Shown piece after piece: positions 55,266 through 64,000 of a DNA stretch of 64,000 nt. Made by a program: the position numbers and the translations under genes. The DNA comes from Xenopus tropicalis. Taxonomy: Eukaryota > Chordata > Amphibia > Anura > Pipidae. The DNA lies in contig NC_030680.2 in the NCBI RefSeq assembly GCF_000004195.4, positions 147,935,045 through 147,999,044 of the forward strand. The letters are read 5' to 3'. Every line of letters begins with the position of its first letter. Position 1 is the first letter of the stretch. The notes beneath the pieces are model-generated. The model searched no databases. It worked only from the letters and a program-made list of their open reading frames with translations, and was not told where the DNA came from.

Positions 55266-56522
55266 GTGCGGGGCCCGGGGGCCGCTACAGACTGGGCCGG
55301 GGGCAGGGAGGGAAGCATGGATCGGGCCGGGGAGGGAAGCATGGATCGGGCCGGGGAGGGAAGCATGGATCGGGCCGGGGAGGGAAGCATGGATCGGGCC
55401 GGGGAGGGAAGCATGGATCGGGCCGGGGAGGGAAGCATGGATCGGGCGGTGGTGCGGGCGGTGCCTGGGGAACCCAAGCTGAGTATCTCCCTGGAGCTCG
55501 GCGGGACCCGGCGGAACCTGCAGCGGGAGCAGAGCGAACCCCTGGGCCGGGCCTTGGCCCGTATCGCCGCCTCCGTAGCCAAAGGCCGGGACAAGGGCAA
55601 GAAAGGGCGGAAGGAGCCGCGGGAGGAGCCGGTTCCGGTGTCACTGACCTACCTGGGCCGGGAGGTGCCGGAGGGAGAGCCCAATGGGTCGGCCTGGCGG
55701 GAGGGGTCGGTGCTGCAGGTGGGGGCGGCCCAGTACCTGGTGGAGCGGAACCCCCCGGCCTTCCTGCACTTGGAGCTGCCCCGGGTGGTGCTGGTTGGGG
55801 CCCCGCTGTGCCCCCGGCTCTGCATGGAGTTCGGGCGGCCCGACCTGTCCCGGTTCGAGTGGCTCAGACAGGGGGAGCGGGGCTGGGAGGGGGCCGGTAC
55901 CGGCAGGCTGTACACCCCGGGGGAGGCGGAGCTGGGACTCAGGCTGAAGCTGCGGGCGGTGCCGGGGGACGGGACACGTTGGGGCTGCGCGGCGGAGGCG
56001 GAACCGGAGGGCTGTGTGGAGGCCGGGCCGGGCCGGTACCTGAGTGACGGGCGGATAGTTCTGACCCGGGAGGGGGCGGGGCCGGGGCGGTTCCGGACAG
56101 TCTCATACAATATCCTGGCTGAGGTGTATGCCCGGACCGAGCTCTCCCGGGAGGTGCTGTACCCTTACTGCCCGGCCTGGGCCCTGCAGGGCGGATACCG
56201 GCACAGCCTGCTGCGGAGAGAGCTGAGCGGGTACCGGGCCGACATACTGTGCCTGCAGGAGGCGGACAGGGAGGTGTTTGAGGCGGCCCTGGGGCCCCTA
56301 CTGGAGCAGCTGGGGATGGAGGGCCGCTACCGGGGGAAGGAGCGGCAGCAGGAGGGCCTGGCCACATTCTATAGCCGAGACCGGTTCCGCCTGTTGGGGC
56401 AGCACGACATCTCCCTGGCCGGGGCCCTGCTGGGGGAGCCCAGACACTCCGAGCTGCTGGGCCGGCTCTCTCGGTACCCGGGGGCCCGGGAAAGGGTTCT
56501 GAAGAGATCCTCCGCCTTACAG
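55224..56522 (+). CDS. pde12: pde12 exon 1 (coding)
   Basis: 433 codons: presequence, eight-residue repeats, N-terminal domain and the first half of the EEP domain. Ends RSSALQ at CAG|GTGATT, phase 0. The ATG at 55224 was chosen because it is in frame and starts a plausible presequence. The next in-frame ATG is two codons on, and further ones lie in each 24-bp repeat. Confidence 0.95.
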
Positions 56523-58432
56523 GTGATTGGGCCGAACTGGGCCGGTACAGTAGGGGCAATAGTGTGGCCCCTTATTAGCCCTTTATGGGGGTGTTGGGCC
56601 CCAAAGGGTCAGTGGGTGCGGATGGGGGGCCCCTGGGTGGGTACGGAGGGGGGCCCCTGGGTGGGTACGGAGGGGGGCCCCTGGGTGGGTACGGAGGGGG
56701 GCCCCTGGGTGGGTACGGAGGGGGGCCCCTGGGTGGGTACGGAGAGGCCCAAAGTTGAACCCCATAAGGGCAAGTAGAGTCCCCAGAACAGGGGGGGGGG
56801 GTAAATAACTAGTGTTTTCATTAAAGGGGGTTTATTGCCCTTTGGATTTTGCGGGCCCATAAGTAAATAGGCAGTATGTGTCAGTAGTGAGAGATTGGCC
56901 CCCAGAGGGAGGAGCCAGGGGTTGAGATGCTTCACCCAAGGGCCGCTGTGGTCCCCGCTGGAGGGATGGCTGGTGTGGGGGCCCCATAAGTGCCCAGACA
57001 TAGGGGTCAGTAAGGAGTGACAGATATTTTTGTTCTGAGAGTGGGGCAGAACCCAATAGCAAATACCCCCTGGGGAAAGTGACTTGTACTCTGTGCAGTT
57101 AGCAGTAATGACCTGCAGAGGCCCCTAGCGCCCCACAGAATCTGGGGATAACAGGTTTCTGGATAATGGATCCCAGATTTGCAGTGGTTTTGTCAGTACC
57201 TGAGTGATTTAGTTTTGTTATATTTTGTATTTTAGGTCTTGGTTCTTGAGTCCATAGAGGAGCCTTCTAGACGTATCTGTGTGGCCAACACTCACCTGTA
57301 TTTCCATCCCAAAGGTAAGTCCCCTGCTTGGTTTTAACTGGAAGCTGCCGAGTGCGTAGTGGGGAGAGGCTGGCTGGGGAGAGGCTGGCGCCGAGGGCGT
57401 AGTGGGGAGAGGCTGGCGCCGAGGGCGTAGTGGGGAGAGGCTGGCGCCGAGGGCGTAGTGGGGAGAGGCTGGCGCCGAGGGCGTAGTGGGGAGAGGCTGG
57501 CGCCGAGGGCGTAGTGGGGAGAGGCTGGCTGGGGAGAGGCTGGCGCCGAGGGCGTAGTGGGGAGAGGCTGGCGCCGAGGGCGTAGTGGGGAGAGGCTGGC
57601 GCCGAGGGCGTAGTGGGGAGAGGCTGGCGCCGAGGGCGTAGTGGGGAGAGGCTGGCTGGGGAGAGGCTGGCGCCGAGGGCGTAGTGGGGAGAGTCTGGCT
57701 GGGGAGAGGCTGGCGCCGAGGGCGTAGTGGGGAGAGGCTGGCTGGGGAGAGGCTGGCGCCGAGGGCGTAGTGGGGAGAGGCTGGCTGGGGAGAGGCTGGC
57801 GCCGAGGGCGTAGTGGGGAGAGGCTGGCGCCGAGGGCGTAGTGGGGAGAGGCTGGCTGGGGAGAGGCTGGCGCCGAGGGCGTGGTGGGGAGAGGCTGGCG
57901 CCGAGTGCGTGTAGTGGCGCCCCCTATTGTGGCACTGAGCCCTGTGTGTTATGACCACGCCCCCATTCTCATTTTATTCCTACCCACAGGAGGCCACATT
58001 CGCCTGGTTCAGATGGCCGTCGCGCTGGCGCACCTCGGGCACGTGGCCAATGAACTGTACGGAGGGATTCCCGTGGTATTTTGTGGAGATTTCAACAGCC
58101 TCCCCAACACGGGGCTGCACCGCTTTGTCCAGGGCGGGGCTATTGCCGAGGATGATGAAGACTGGACATCCAATGGGGAGGAGGAGCGGTGCAACATGGC
58201 GCTGACCCACCCCTTCAGCCTGGCGAGCGCCTGTGGGGAACCCGCGTACACCAACTACATCGGGGAGTTCCACGGCTGCCTGGACTATATATTCATCGAC
58301 TCCCGGCAACTCGCGCTCGAACAGATCATTCCGCTGCCGAGTCACGAGGAGGTCACCCAGTACCGGGCCCTCCCCAGCGTCGCCCACCCCTCCGACCATC
58401 TGGCGCTCGTCTGTGACCTAAAGTGGACGTAG
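55224..58432 (+). CDS. pde12: PDE12, 2',5'-phosphodiesterase, 606 aa in three exons
   Basis: PDE12 is a mitochondrial-matrix exonuclease of the EEP (endonuclease/exonuclease/phosphatase) superfamily. It removes poly(A) from mitochondrial mRNAs and spurious A-tails from tRNA and rRNA, and degrades 2',5'-oligoadenylates made in the RNase L pathway. Exons are 55224-56522, 57236-57314 and 57990-58432, joined in phases 0 and 1. They give 606 residues, against 609 in human as I recall it. Residues 1-20 are basic and hydrophobic (MGMRVRLQALLGRLVRG), as for a mitochondrial presequence. MDRAVVRAVPGEPKLSIS, QREQSEPLGRALARIA and VERNPPAFLHLELPR form the N-terminal domain. The EEP domain starts near residue 289 (FRTVSYNILAEVYARTELSR). 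Metal and catalytic residues are present: E of LCLQEADRE (~345), H of CVANTHLYFHPKG, D and N of FCGDFNS (~493, 495), D and H of HPSDH (~595). Oddities are six 8-residue repeats before residue 76 and minisatellites in both introns. Confidence 0.97.
55307..55450 (+). repeat. pde12: 24-bp coding minisatellite in pde12, 6 copies
   Basis: AAGCATGGATCGGGCC recurs at 24-bp spacing (55313, 55337, 55361, 55385, 55409, 55433) and encodes GEGSMDRA repeats in frame. The last copy leads into the conserved MDRAVVRAVP (MERAVVR in human, from memory), so the repeat has multiplied the residues just before the conserved domain. Each copy supplies an in-frame ATG. Confidence 0.95.
56617..56745 (+). repeat. 24-bp minisatellite in pde12 intron 1, about 5 copies
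   Basis: The unit is GGGGGGCCCCTGGGTGGGTA plus CGGA, nearly perfect copies, about 95 bp after the exon 1 donor. Confidence 0.93.
56746..57235 (+). other. pde12 intron 1 remainder
   Basis: Unique DNA ending in an acceptor TATTTTGTATTTTAG at 57235. No further feature seen. Confidence 0.6.
57236..57314 (+). CDS. pde12: pde12 exon 2
   Basis: 79 bp: VLVLESIEEPSRRICVANTH then LYFHPK and the first base of a glycine codon. Donor AAAG|GTAAGT, phase 1. Carries the catalytic-pocket histidine of NTHLYFHP. Confidence 0.96.
57345..57910 (+). repeat. 28-bp minisatellite in pde12 intron 2, about 17 copies
   Basis: The main unit is GGCGCCGAGGGCGTAGTGGG plus GAGAGGCT. Several longer units include an extra TGGCTGGGGAGAGGC. 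The array occupies more than 80% of the intron (57315-57989), starting about 30 bp after the donor. The long minus-strand frame is a by-product. Confidence 0.95.
57990..58432 (+). CDS. pde12: pde12 exon 3 (terminal)
   Basis: Starts GGHIRLVQMAVALAHLGHVA after acceptor TACCCACAG, carries FCGDFNS, SNGEEERCNMALTH, CGEPAYTNY, HGCLDYIFID and the C-terminal HPSDHLALVCDLKWT, then TAG. Confidence 0.97.
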
Positions 58433-58462
58433 CGCCGACGTTCTGCTCATTCCTGTACGGCC

Positions 58463-58468
58463 AATAAA
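58463..58468 (+). terminator. pde12: pde12 polyadenylation signal AATAAA
   Basis: AATAAA lies 31 bp after the stop codon (CCAATAAAGCC). If it is used, the 3' UTR is only about 50 nt long. Confidence 0.75.
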
Positions 58469-58935
58469 GCCATCCCATAATAACCACAATATGTATCATT
58501 ACCTTGTTACGGGATAAAGGGGCAACTGCTGGACCTGAAAGGGCAACTTGAGCCAAAAAGGGCTTTTTTTTCTGACAGGGTTGCATCATATGCTGAGTGA
58601 CCAACTGCAGGACCTGTAGCAGCCACTCAGCAGTGATTTCTGGTCACATGTTTGAAAGAACACATTTGATTGGCTGTTCAGGCTGACTGGGCAGGGTATG
58701 AAGAGATCCTGCCATTGGTCCTGCTGCAGTTTTAACTCTCACCAGAGGTGGCGCCAGGTGACATGGTTTCAGCTGAACCCCTGGGGGGAACAAGCAATAA
58801 ATAAATACCACAGCTGATGTGCCCAGTTATTGCCCTGCCCCAGCGCTGGTCCTGTATCAGTGAGACCCAAATCCACTATTGCCCCTACTTGATTTACATG
58901 TTACCCCCTGCACACTCATCCATTGGGATCCTAAT
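58469..58935. other. no gene recognised
   Basis: Unique DNA between pde12 and the 77-bp array. Confidence 0.4.
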
Positions 58936-60800
58936 CACAGGTTCTGCCCCCTGCTGGGCAATATGGTGCTGACACTGAGACACCAATGAGTATATTTATT
59001 GTAGGAGGAAATGTCGCTCTGTTCTGCTGCCCCCTGCTGGGGCAATATGGTGCTGTGAGACCAATGAGTATATTAATTGTAGGAGGATATGTCACTGTTC
59101 TGCTGCCCCCTGCTGGGGCAATATGGTGCTGAGAGAGACCAATGATTATATTAATTGTAGGAGGATATGTCACTGTTCTGCTGCCCCCTGCTGGGGCAAT
59201 ATGGTGCTGACACTGAGAGACCAATGAGTATATTTATTGTAGGAGGAAATGTCACTCTGTTCTGCTGCTGGGGCAATATGGTGCTGAGAGACCAATGAGT
59301 ATATTTATTGTAGGAGGAAATGTCACTCTGTTCTGCTGCCCCCTGCTGGGCAATATGGTGCTGAGAGAGACCAATGAGTATATTTATTGTAGGAGGAAAT
59401 GTCACTCTGTTCTGCTGCCCCCTGCTGGGCCAATATGGTGCTGAGCCCAATGAGTATATTTATTGTAGGAGGAAATGCCACTCTGTTCTGCTGCCCCCTG
59501 CTGGGGCAATATGGTGCTGAGACCAATGAGTATATTTATTGTAGGAGGAAATGCCACTCTGTTCTGCTGCCCCCTGCTGGGGCAATATGGTGCTGAGACC
59601 AATGAGTATATTTATTGTAGGAGGAAATGTCACTCTGTTCTGCTGCTGGGGCAATATGGTGCTGAGACACCAATGAGTATATTTATTGTAGGAGGATATG
59701 TCACTGTTCTGCTGCCCCCTGCTGGGCAATATGGTGCTGAGAGAGACCAATGAGTATATTTATTGTAGGAGGAAATGTCACTCTGTTCTGCTGCCCCCTG
59801 CTGGGCAATATGGTGCTGAGACACCAATGAGTATATTTATTGTAGGAGGAAATGTCACTCTGTTCTGCTGCCCCCTGCTGGGCCAATATGGTGCTGAGAC
59901 CAATGAGTATATTTATTGTAGGAGGAAATGCCACTCTGTTCTGCTGCCCCCTGCTGGGCAATATGGTGCTGAGACCAATGAGTATATTTATTGTAGGAGG
60001 AAATGTCACTCTGTTCTGCTGCCCCCTGCTGGGCAATATGGTGATGCTGAGAGACCAATGAGTATATTTATTGTAGGAGGAAATGTCACTCTGTTCTGCT
60101 GCCCCCTGCTGGGGCAATATGGTGCTGAGACCAATGAGTATATTTATTGTAGGAGGAAATGCCACTCTGTTCTGCTGCCCCCTGCTGGGGCAATATGGCA
60201 CTGAGAGAGACCAATGAGTATATTTATTGTAGGAGGAAATGTCACTCTGTTCTGCTGCCCCCTGCTGGGCAATATGGTGATGCTGAGAGACCAATGAGTA
60301 TATTTATTGTAGGAGGAAATGTCACTCTGTTCTGCTGCCCCCTGCTGGGGCAATATGGTGCTGAGACCAATGAGTATATTTATTGTAGGAGGAAATGCCA
60401 CTCTGTTCTGCTGCCCCCTGCTGGGGCAATATGGCACTGAGAGAGACCAATGAGTATATTTATTGTAGGAGGAAATGTCACTCTGTTCTGCTGCCCCCTG
60501 CTGGGCAATATGGTGATGCTGAGAGACCAATGAGTATATTTATTGTAGGAGGAAATGTCACTCTGTTCTGCTGCCCCCTGCTGGGGCAATATGGTGCTGA
60601 GACACCAATGAGTATATTTATTGTAGGAGGATATGTCACTGTTCTGCTGCCCCCTGCTGGGCAATATGGTGCTGAGAGAGACCAATGAGTATATTTATTG
60701 TAGGAGGAAATGTCACTCTGTTCTGCTGCCCCCTGCTGGGCAATATGGTGCTGAGACACCAATGAGTATATTTATTGTAGGAGGAAATGTCACTCTGTTC
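58936..60800 (+). repeat. about 77-bp satellite array, about 24 copies
   Basis: The unit includes CCAATGAGTATATTTATTGT, GTCACTCTGTTCTGCTGC and CCCCTGCTGGGGCAATATGG. Unit length varies (76-79 bp) through indels in the CTGAGAGA part. Higher-order structure is present: GGTGATGCTGAGAG recurs at about 60041, 60276 and 60512 (235-bp, three-unit period), and the segment around 59690-59830 recurs around 60625-60765. Confidence 0.95.
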
Positions 60801-60970
60801 AGGGGAATCAGTGAATCTCCCCCCAACCCCATTAGCATTAACTACTTTTTTTTGGAGGGGGTGAATTCCATATGTTAAAAATCCAATTTTTATAAAAGAG
60901 ATATAAAACCAGAATGTGCCAGGGATAATACCCCTATAGAAATAGAAGGAATGTGCTTTGCAATGTTGTG
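60801..60970. other. no feature recognised
   Basis: Short AT-rich unique stretch. Confidence 0.4.
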
Positions 60971-61200
60971 TTTTGGGCTGATTTATTGAAAATTTTTTAC
61001 AAAATTCCTACTAGCCCCGCCCATGTGTTCCACTTCCTGCTGCTTGTGCAGGGGGGCCGGCAGCACTCAGCACTGTAGGACAGGAACCAATCAGCACCTT
61101 GCTAGACCTGATAGGGAACTGAAGCCTGCCTTTGCTTGTTGCACGGCTGTGATTGGCTCTCCCCCTCCTACTGTGCTTCGGGCAGGGACTCACCCACTAT
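60971..61200 (-). repeat. interspersed repeat related to 981-1263, inverted
   Basis: TAGCCCCGCCCATGTGTTCC, CACTTCCTGCTGCTTG, AGGAACCAATCAGCACCTTG and GCTGTGATTGGCTCTCCC match the reverse complement of 981-1263 piece by piece. A dispersed family with CCAAT/ATTGG words and no coding function. Confidence 0.8.
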
Positions 61201-61636
61201 TTAGTTGAAACAACCTTAGCAGATTTTTGGGGCCCATAATGATTATTTTTAGTCCAAAGTGAAAACAGTTCCATAAATTATTTAATATTGCCTACAGGAC
61301 TGGGGGGATATTCAGTTACGCTCTACCTCCCCTAACTACACTTACGCTCAATAAGCACCAAGTACGACACTGCAGTAGCTATATGGTTGCCAAGGTCCAG
61401 TTTTACCCTAGCAACCAGGCAGTGGTGTGAAAGAGACTGGAATATGAACAGAAAGAAAAGTAACAATACAATTGGAGCCTCACAGAGCAATAGGTTGGGC
61501 CCAGCATATGGGCGGCCAATCAAAGCTGAGGTTCCTATGTCCTGCCCTTAGTGACTCCGTATACTCTCTATAGCGCTGTGTGTTCTGGAGATCAAGGGGG
61601 GTTGTTAATTGTACCCCCTCCCCCCAGTGCAGCTTG
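61201..61636. other. MITE-like fragment, no gene
   Basis: Words such as TAGCAACCAGGCAG and AGCCTCACAGAGCAAT (about 61410-61490) are shared with the TTAA MITE family, so a degenerate copy is probable. No exon is recognised. Confidence 0.45.
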
Positions 61637-62012
61637 CCCTAAATCTAAAGAGAAAGTTCAAGTATAATGTAGAGAGTGCCGTTATGAGACAATTTGCAAT
61701 TGGTCTTCATTTATTATTTGTGGTTTTTGATTTATTTGCCTTATATTCAGCGGCTATCAGGTTGCTAGGGACTAATTTAACCTAGCAACCAGGCAGCAGC
61801 TTGAATGAAAGACAGGAATATGAATAGAGGAGGGCCTAAATAGAAAGATAAGCAAAATAAAGTGACAATAACATTGCAGCCTCACAGAGCAGCAGTTTCT
61901 TGGCTGCCGGGGTCAGTGACCCCCATTTTAAAGCAGGAAAGAGTCAGAGGAAGGCAAATAATTCAAAAATGAATAGGACATTCTGTAACTACAATGTAAA
62001 GTGACCCACCCT
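61637..62012 (+). mobile_element. TTAA-family MITE, degenerate ends
   Basis: Contains CAATTGGTCTTCATTTATTA, GGTTGCTAGGGACTAATTTA, TAGCAACCAGGCAGCAG and GCCTCACAGAGCAGCAG, the internal sequence of the copies at 42397 and 48712. The right end GTAAAGTGACCCACCCTT corresponds to the family terminus. The target duplication is not clear. Confidence 0.65.
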
Positions 62013-62085
62013 TGCCTTGTGAGTGACAGGTAAGTGGGTGGGATAGGGGGGTGCCTACAGGGTGCCCCCATTAATTTATTCAGTA

Positions 62086-64000
62086 CAGGTATAGGACCCG
62101 TTATCCAGAATGCTCGGGACCAAGGGTATTCCAGATAAGGGGTCTTTCCGTAATTTGGATCTCCATACCTTAAGTCTGCTAAAAAAATCAATAAAACGTT
62201 AATTAAACCCAATATTATTTTGCACCCAATAAGGGGTAATTATATCTTAGTTGGGATCAAGTACAGGTACTGTTTTATTATTACAGAGAAAAGGGAATCA
62301 TTTAACCATGAAATAAACCCAATAGGGCTGTTCTGCCCCAATAAGGGGTAATTATATCTTAGTTGGGATCAAGTACAGGTACTGTTTTATTATTACAGAG
62401 AAAAGGGAATCATTTAACCATTAAATAAACCCAATAGGGCTGTTCTGCCCCCAATAAGGGGTAATTATATCTTAGTTGGGATCAAGTACAAGTACTGTTT
62501 TATTATTACAGAGAAAAGGGAATCATTTAACCATTAAATAAACCCAATAGGGCTGTTCTGCCCCAATAAGGGGTAATTATATCTTAGTTGGGATCAAGTA
62601 CAGGTACTGTTTTATTATTACAGAGAAAAAGGAATCATTTAACCATTAAATAAACCCAATAGGGCTGTTCTGCCCCAATAAGGGGTAATTATATCTTAGT
62701 TGGGATCAAGTACAGGTACTGTTTTATTATTACAGAGAAACGGGAATCATTTAACCATGAAATAAACCCAATAGGGCTGTTCTGCCCCAATAAGGGGTAA
62801 TTATATCTTAGTTGGGATCAAGTACAGGTACTGTTTTATTATTACAGAGAAAAGGGAATCATTTAACCATTAAATAAACCCAATAGGGCTGTTCTGCCCC
62901 AATAAGGGGTAATTATATCTTAGTTGGGATCAAGTACAGGTACTGTTTTATTATTACAGAGAAAAGGGAATCATTTAACCATTAAATAAACCCAATAGGG
63001 CTGTTCTGCCCCAATAAGGGGTAATTATATCTTAGTTGGGATCAAGTACAGGTACTGTTTTATTATTACAGAGAAAAAGGAATCATTTAACCATTAAATA
63101 AACCCAATAGGGCTGTTCTGCCCCAATAAGGGGTAATTATATCTTAGTTGGGATCAAGTACAGGTACTGTTTTATTATTACAGAGAAACGGGAATCATTT
63201 AACCATGAAATAAACCCAATAGGGCTGTTCTGCCCCAATAAGGGGTAATTATATCTTAGTTGGGATCAAGTACAGGTACTGTTTTATTATTACAGAGAAA
63301 AGGGAATCATTTAACCATTAAATAAACCCAATAGGGCTGTTCTGCCCCAATAAGGGGTAATTATATCTTAGTTGGGATCAAGTACAGGTACTGTTTTATT
63401 ATTACAGAGAAAAGGGAATCATTTAACCATTAAATAAACCCAATAGGGCTGTTCTGCCCCAATAAGGGGTAATTATATCTTAGTTGGGATCAAGTACAGG
63501 TACTGTTTTATTATTACAGAGAAACGGGAATCATTTAACCATTAAATAAACCCAATAGGGCTGTTCTGCCCCAATAAGGGGTAATTATATCTTAGTTGGG
63601 ATCAAGTACAGGTACTGTTTTATTATTACAGAGAAAGGGAATCATTTAACCATTAAATAAACCCAATAGGGCTGTTCTGCCCCCAATAAGGGGTAATTAT
63701 ATCTTAGTTGGGATCAAGTACAGGTACTGTTTTATTATTACAGAGAAAAGGGAATCATTTAACCATGAAATAAACCCAATAGGGCTGTTCTGCCCCAATA
63801 AGGGGTAATTATATCTTAGTTGGGATCAAGTACAGGTACTGTTTTATTATTACAGAGAAAAGGGAATCATTTAACCATTAAATAAACCCAATAGGGCTGT
63901 TCTGCCCCCAATAAGGGGTAATTATATCTTAGTTGGGATCAAGTACAGGTACTGTTTTATTATTACAGAGAAAAGGGAATCATTTAACCATTAAATAAAC
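62086..64000 (-). mobile_element. TA-target MITE with 112-bp minisatellite (copy D), runs off the window
   Basis: It starts CAGGTATAGGACCCGTTATC after TA (62084-62085), in the reverse orientation to copies A-C. The TIR-proximal 150 bp matches the right end of copies A and B. From about 62225 on, about 16 units of 112 bp (GGGGTAATTATATCTTAGTT, GGTACTGTTTTATTATTACA) fill the rest of the window, so the other end is not seen. Confidence 0.92.

Overview
The window is vertebrate nuclear DNA, almost certainly from a frog of the genus Xenopus (X. tropicalis is most likely). The evidence is two split, GT-AG spliced vertebrate genes, a Tc1-type transposon, a Penelope-like retroelement tail, and several interspersed families with TA or TTAA target sites that I recognise as typical of Xenopus. 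There is no bacterial-style gene organisation. Known coding sequence is only about 2.5 kb of 64 kb. The rest is dominated by at least fifteen different minisatellite or satellite arrays with periods from 13 to about 135 bp, plus MITEs. This density suggests a subtelomeric or otherwise repeat-expanding part of a chromosome (inference).

Layout. 0-15 kb: interspersed repeats (a 134-bp array, TTAA and hAT-like MITEs, a 51-bp array), a 1.63-kb Tc1 element with a twice-frameshifted transposase, three copies of a TA-target MITE (two carrying an internal 112-bp minisatellite), a 104-bp satellite and a 45-bp satellite. 15.65-21.29 kb: fam107a on the plus strand, three coding exons, with 26-bp, 51-bp and 33-bp arrays in its introns. 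22-28 kb: further 51-bp, 104-bp and 19-bp arrays. 28-38.4 kb: strongly degraded sequence in which broken copies of neighbouring satellites can still be recognised. It looks like poorly corrected long-read assembly. A 450-bp block made almost only of G and T lies inside it. 38.4-40 kb: a 105-bp array that ends next to three phase-compatible exons giving the C-terminus of an unidentified plus-strand gene. 40-51 kb: the 134-bp array in the opposite orientation, a TTAA fold-back element, the 3' end of a Penelope-like element with a GIY-YIG endonuclease domain and a hammerhead-like motif, and 71-, 43- and 13-bp arrays. 51.9-54.8 kb: about 110 copies of a C-rich 26-bp unit. 54.9-58.5 kb: pde12 on the plus strand, three coding exons, with minisatellites in its promoter, its N-terminal coding region and both introns. 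58.9-64 kb: a 77-bp array with higher-order structure, then MITEs.

The genes do not form an operon or pathway. FAM107A is an actin-associated stress-response protein and PDE12 is a mitochondrial 2',5'-phosphodiesterase/deadenylase. Neither depends on the other. I found no new defence or biosynthetic system. The real interest lies in the behaviour of the tandem repeats: seeding inside MITEs, higher-order amplification, duplication of a start-codon region, and a G-quadruplex-prone array in front of pde12. There is also an unidentified gene end and an apparent assembly problem.
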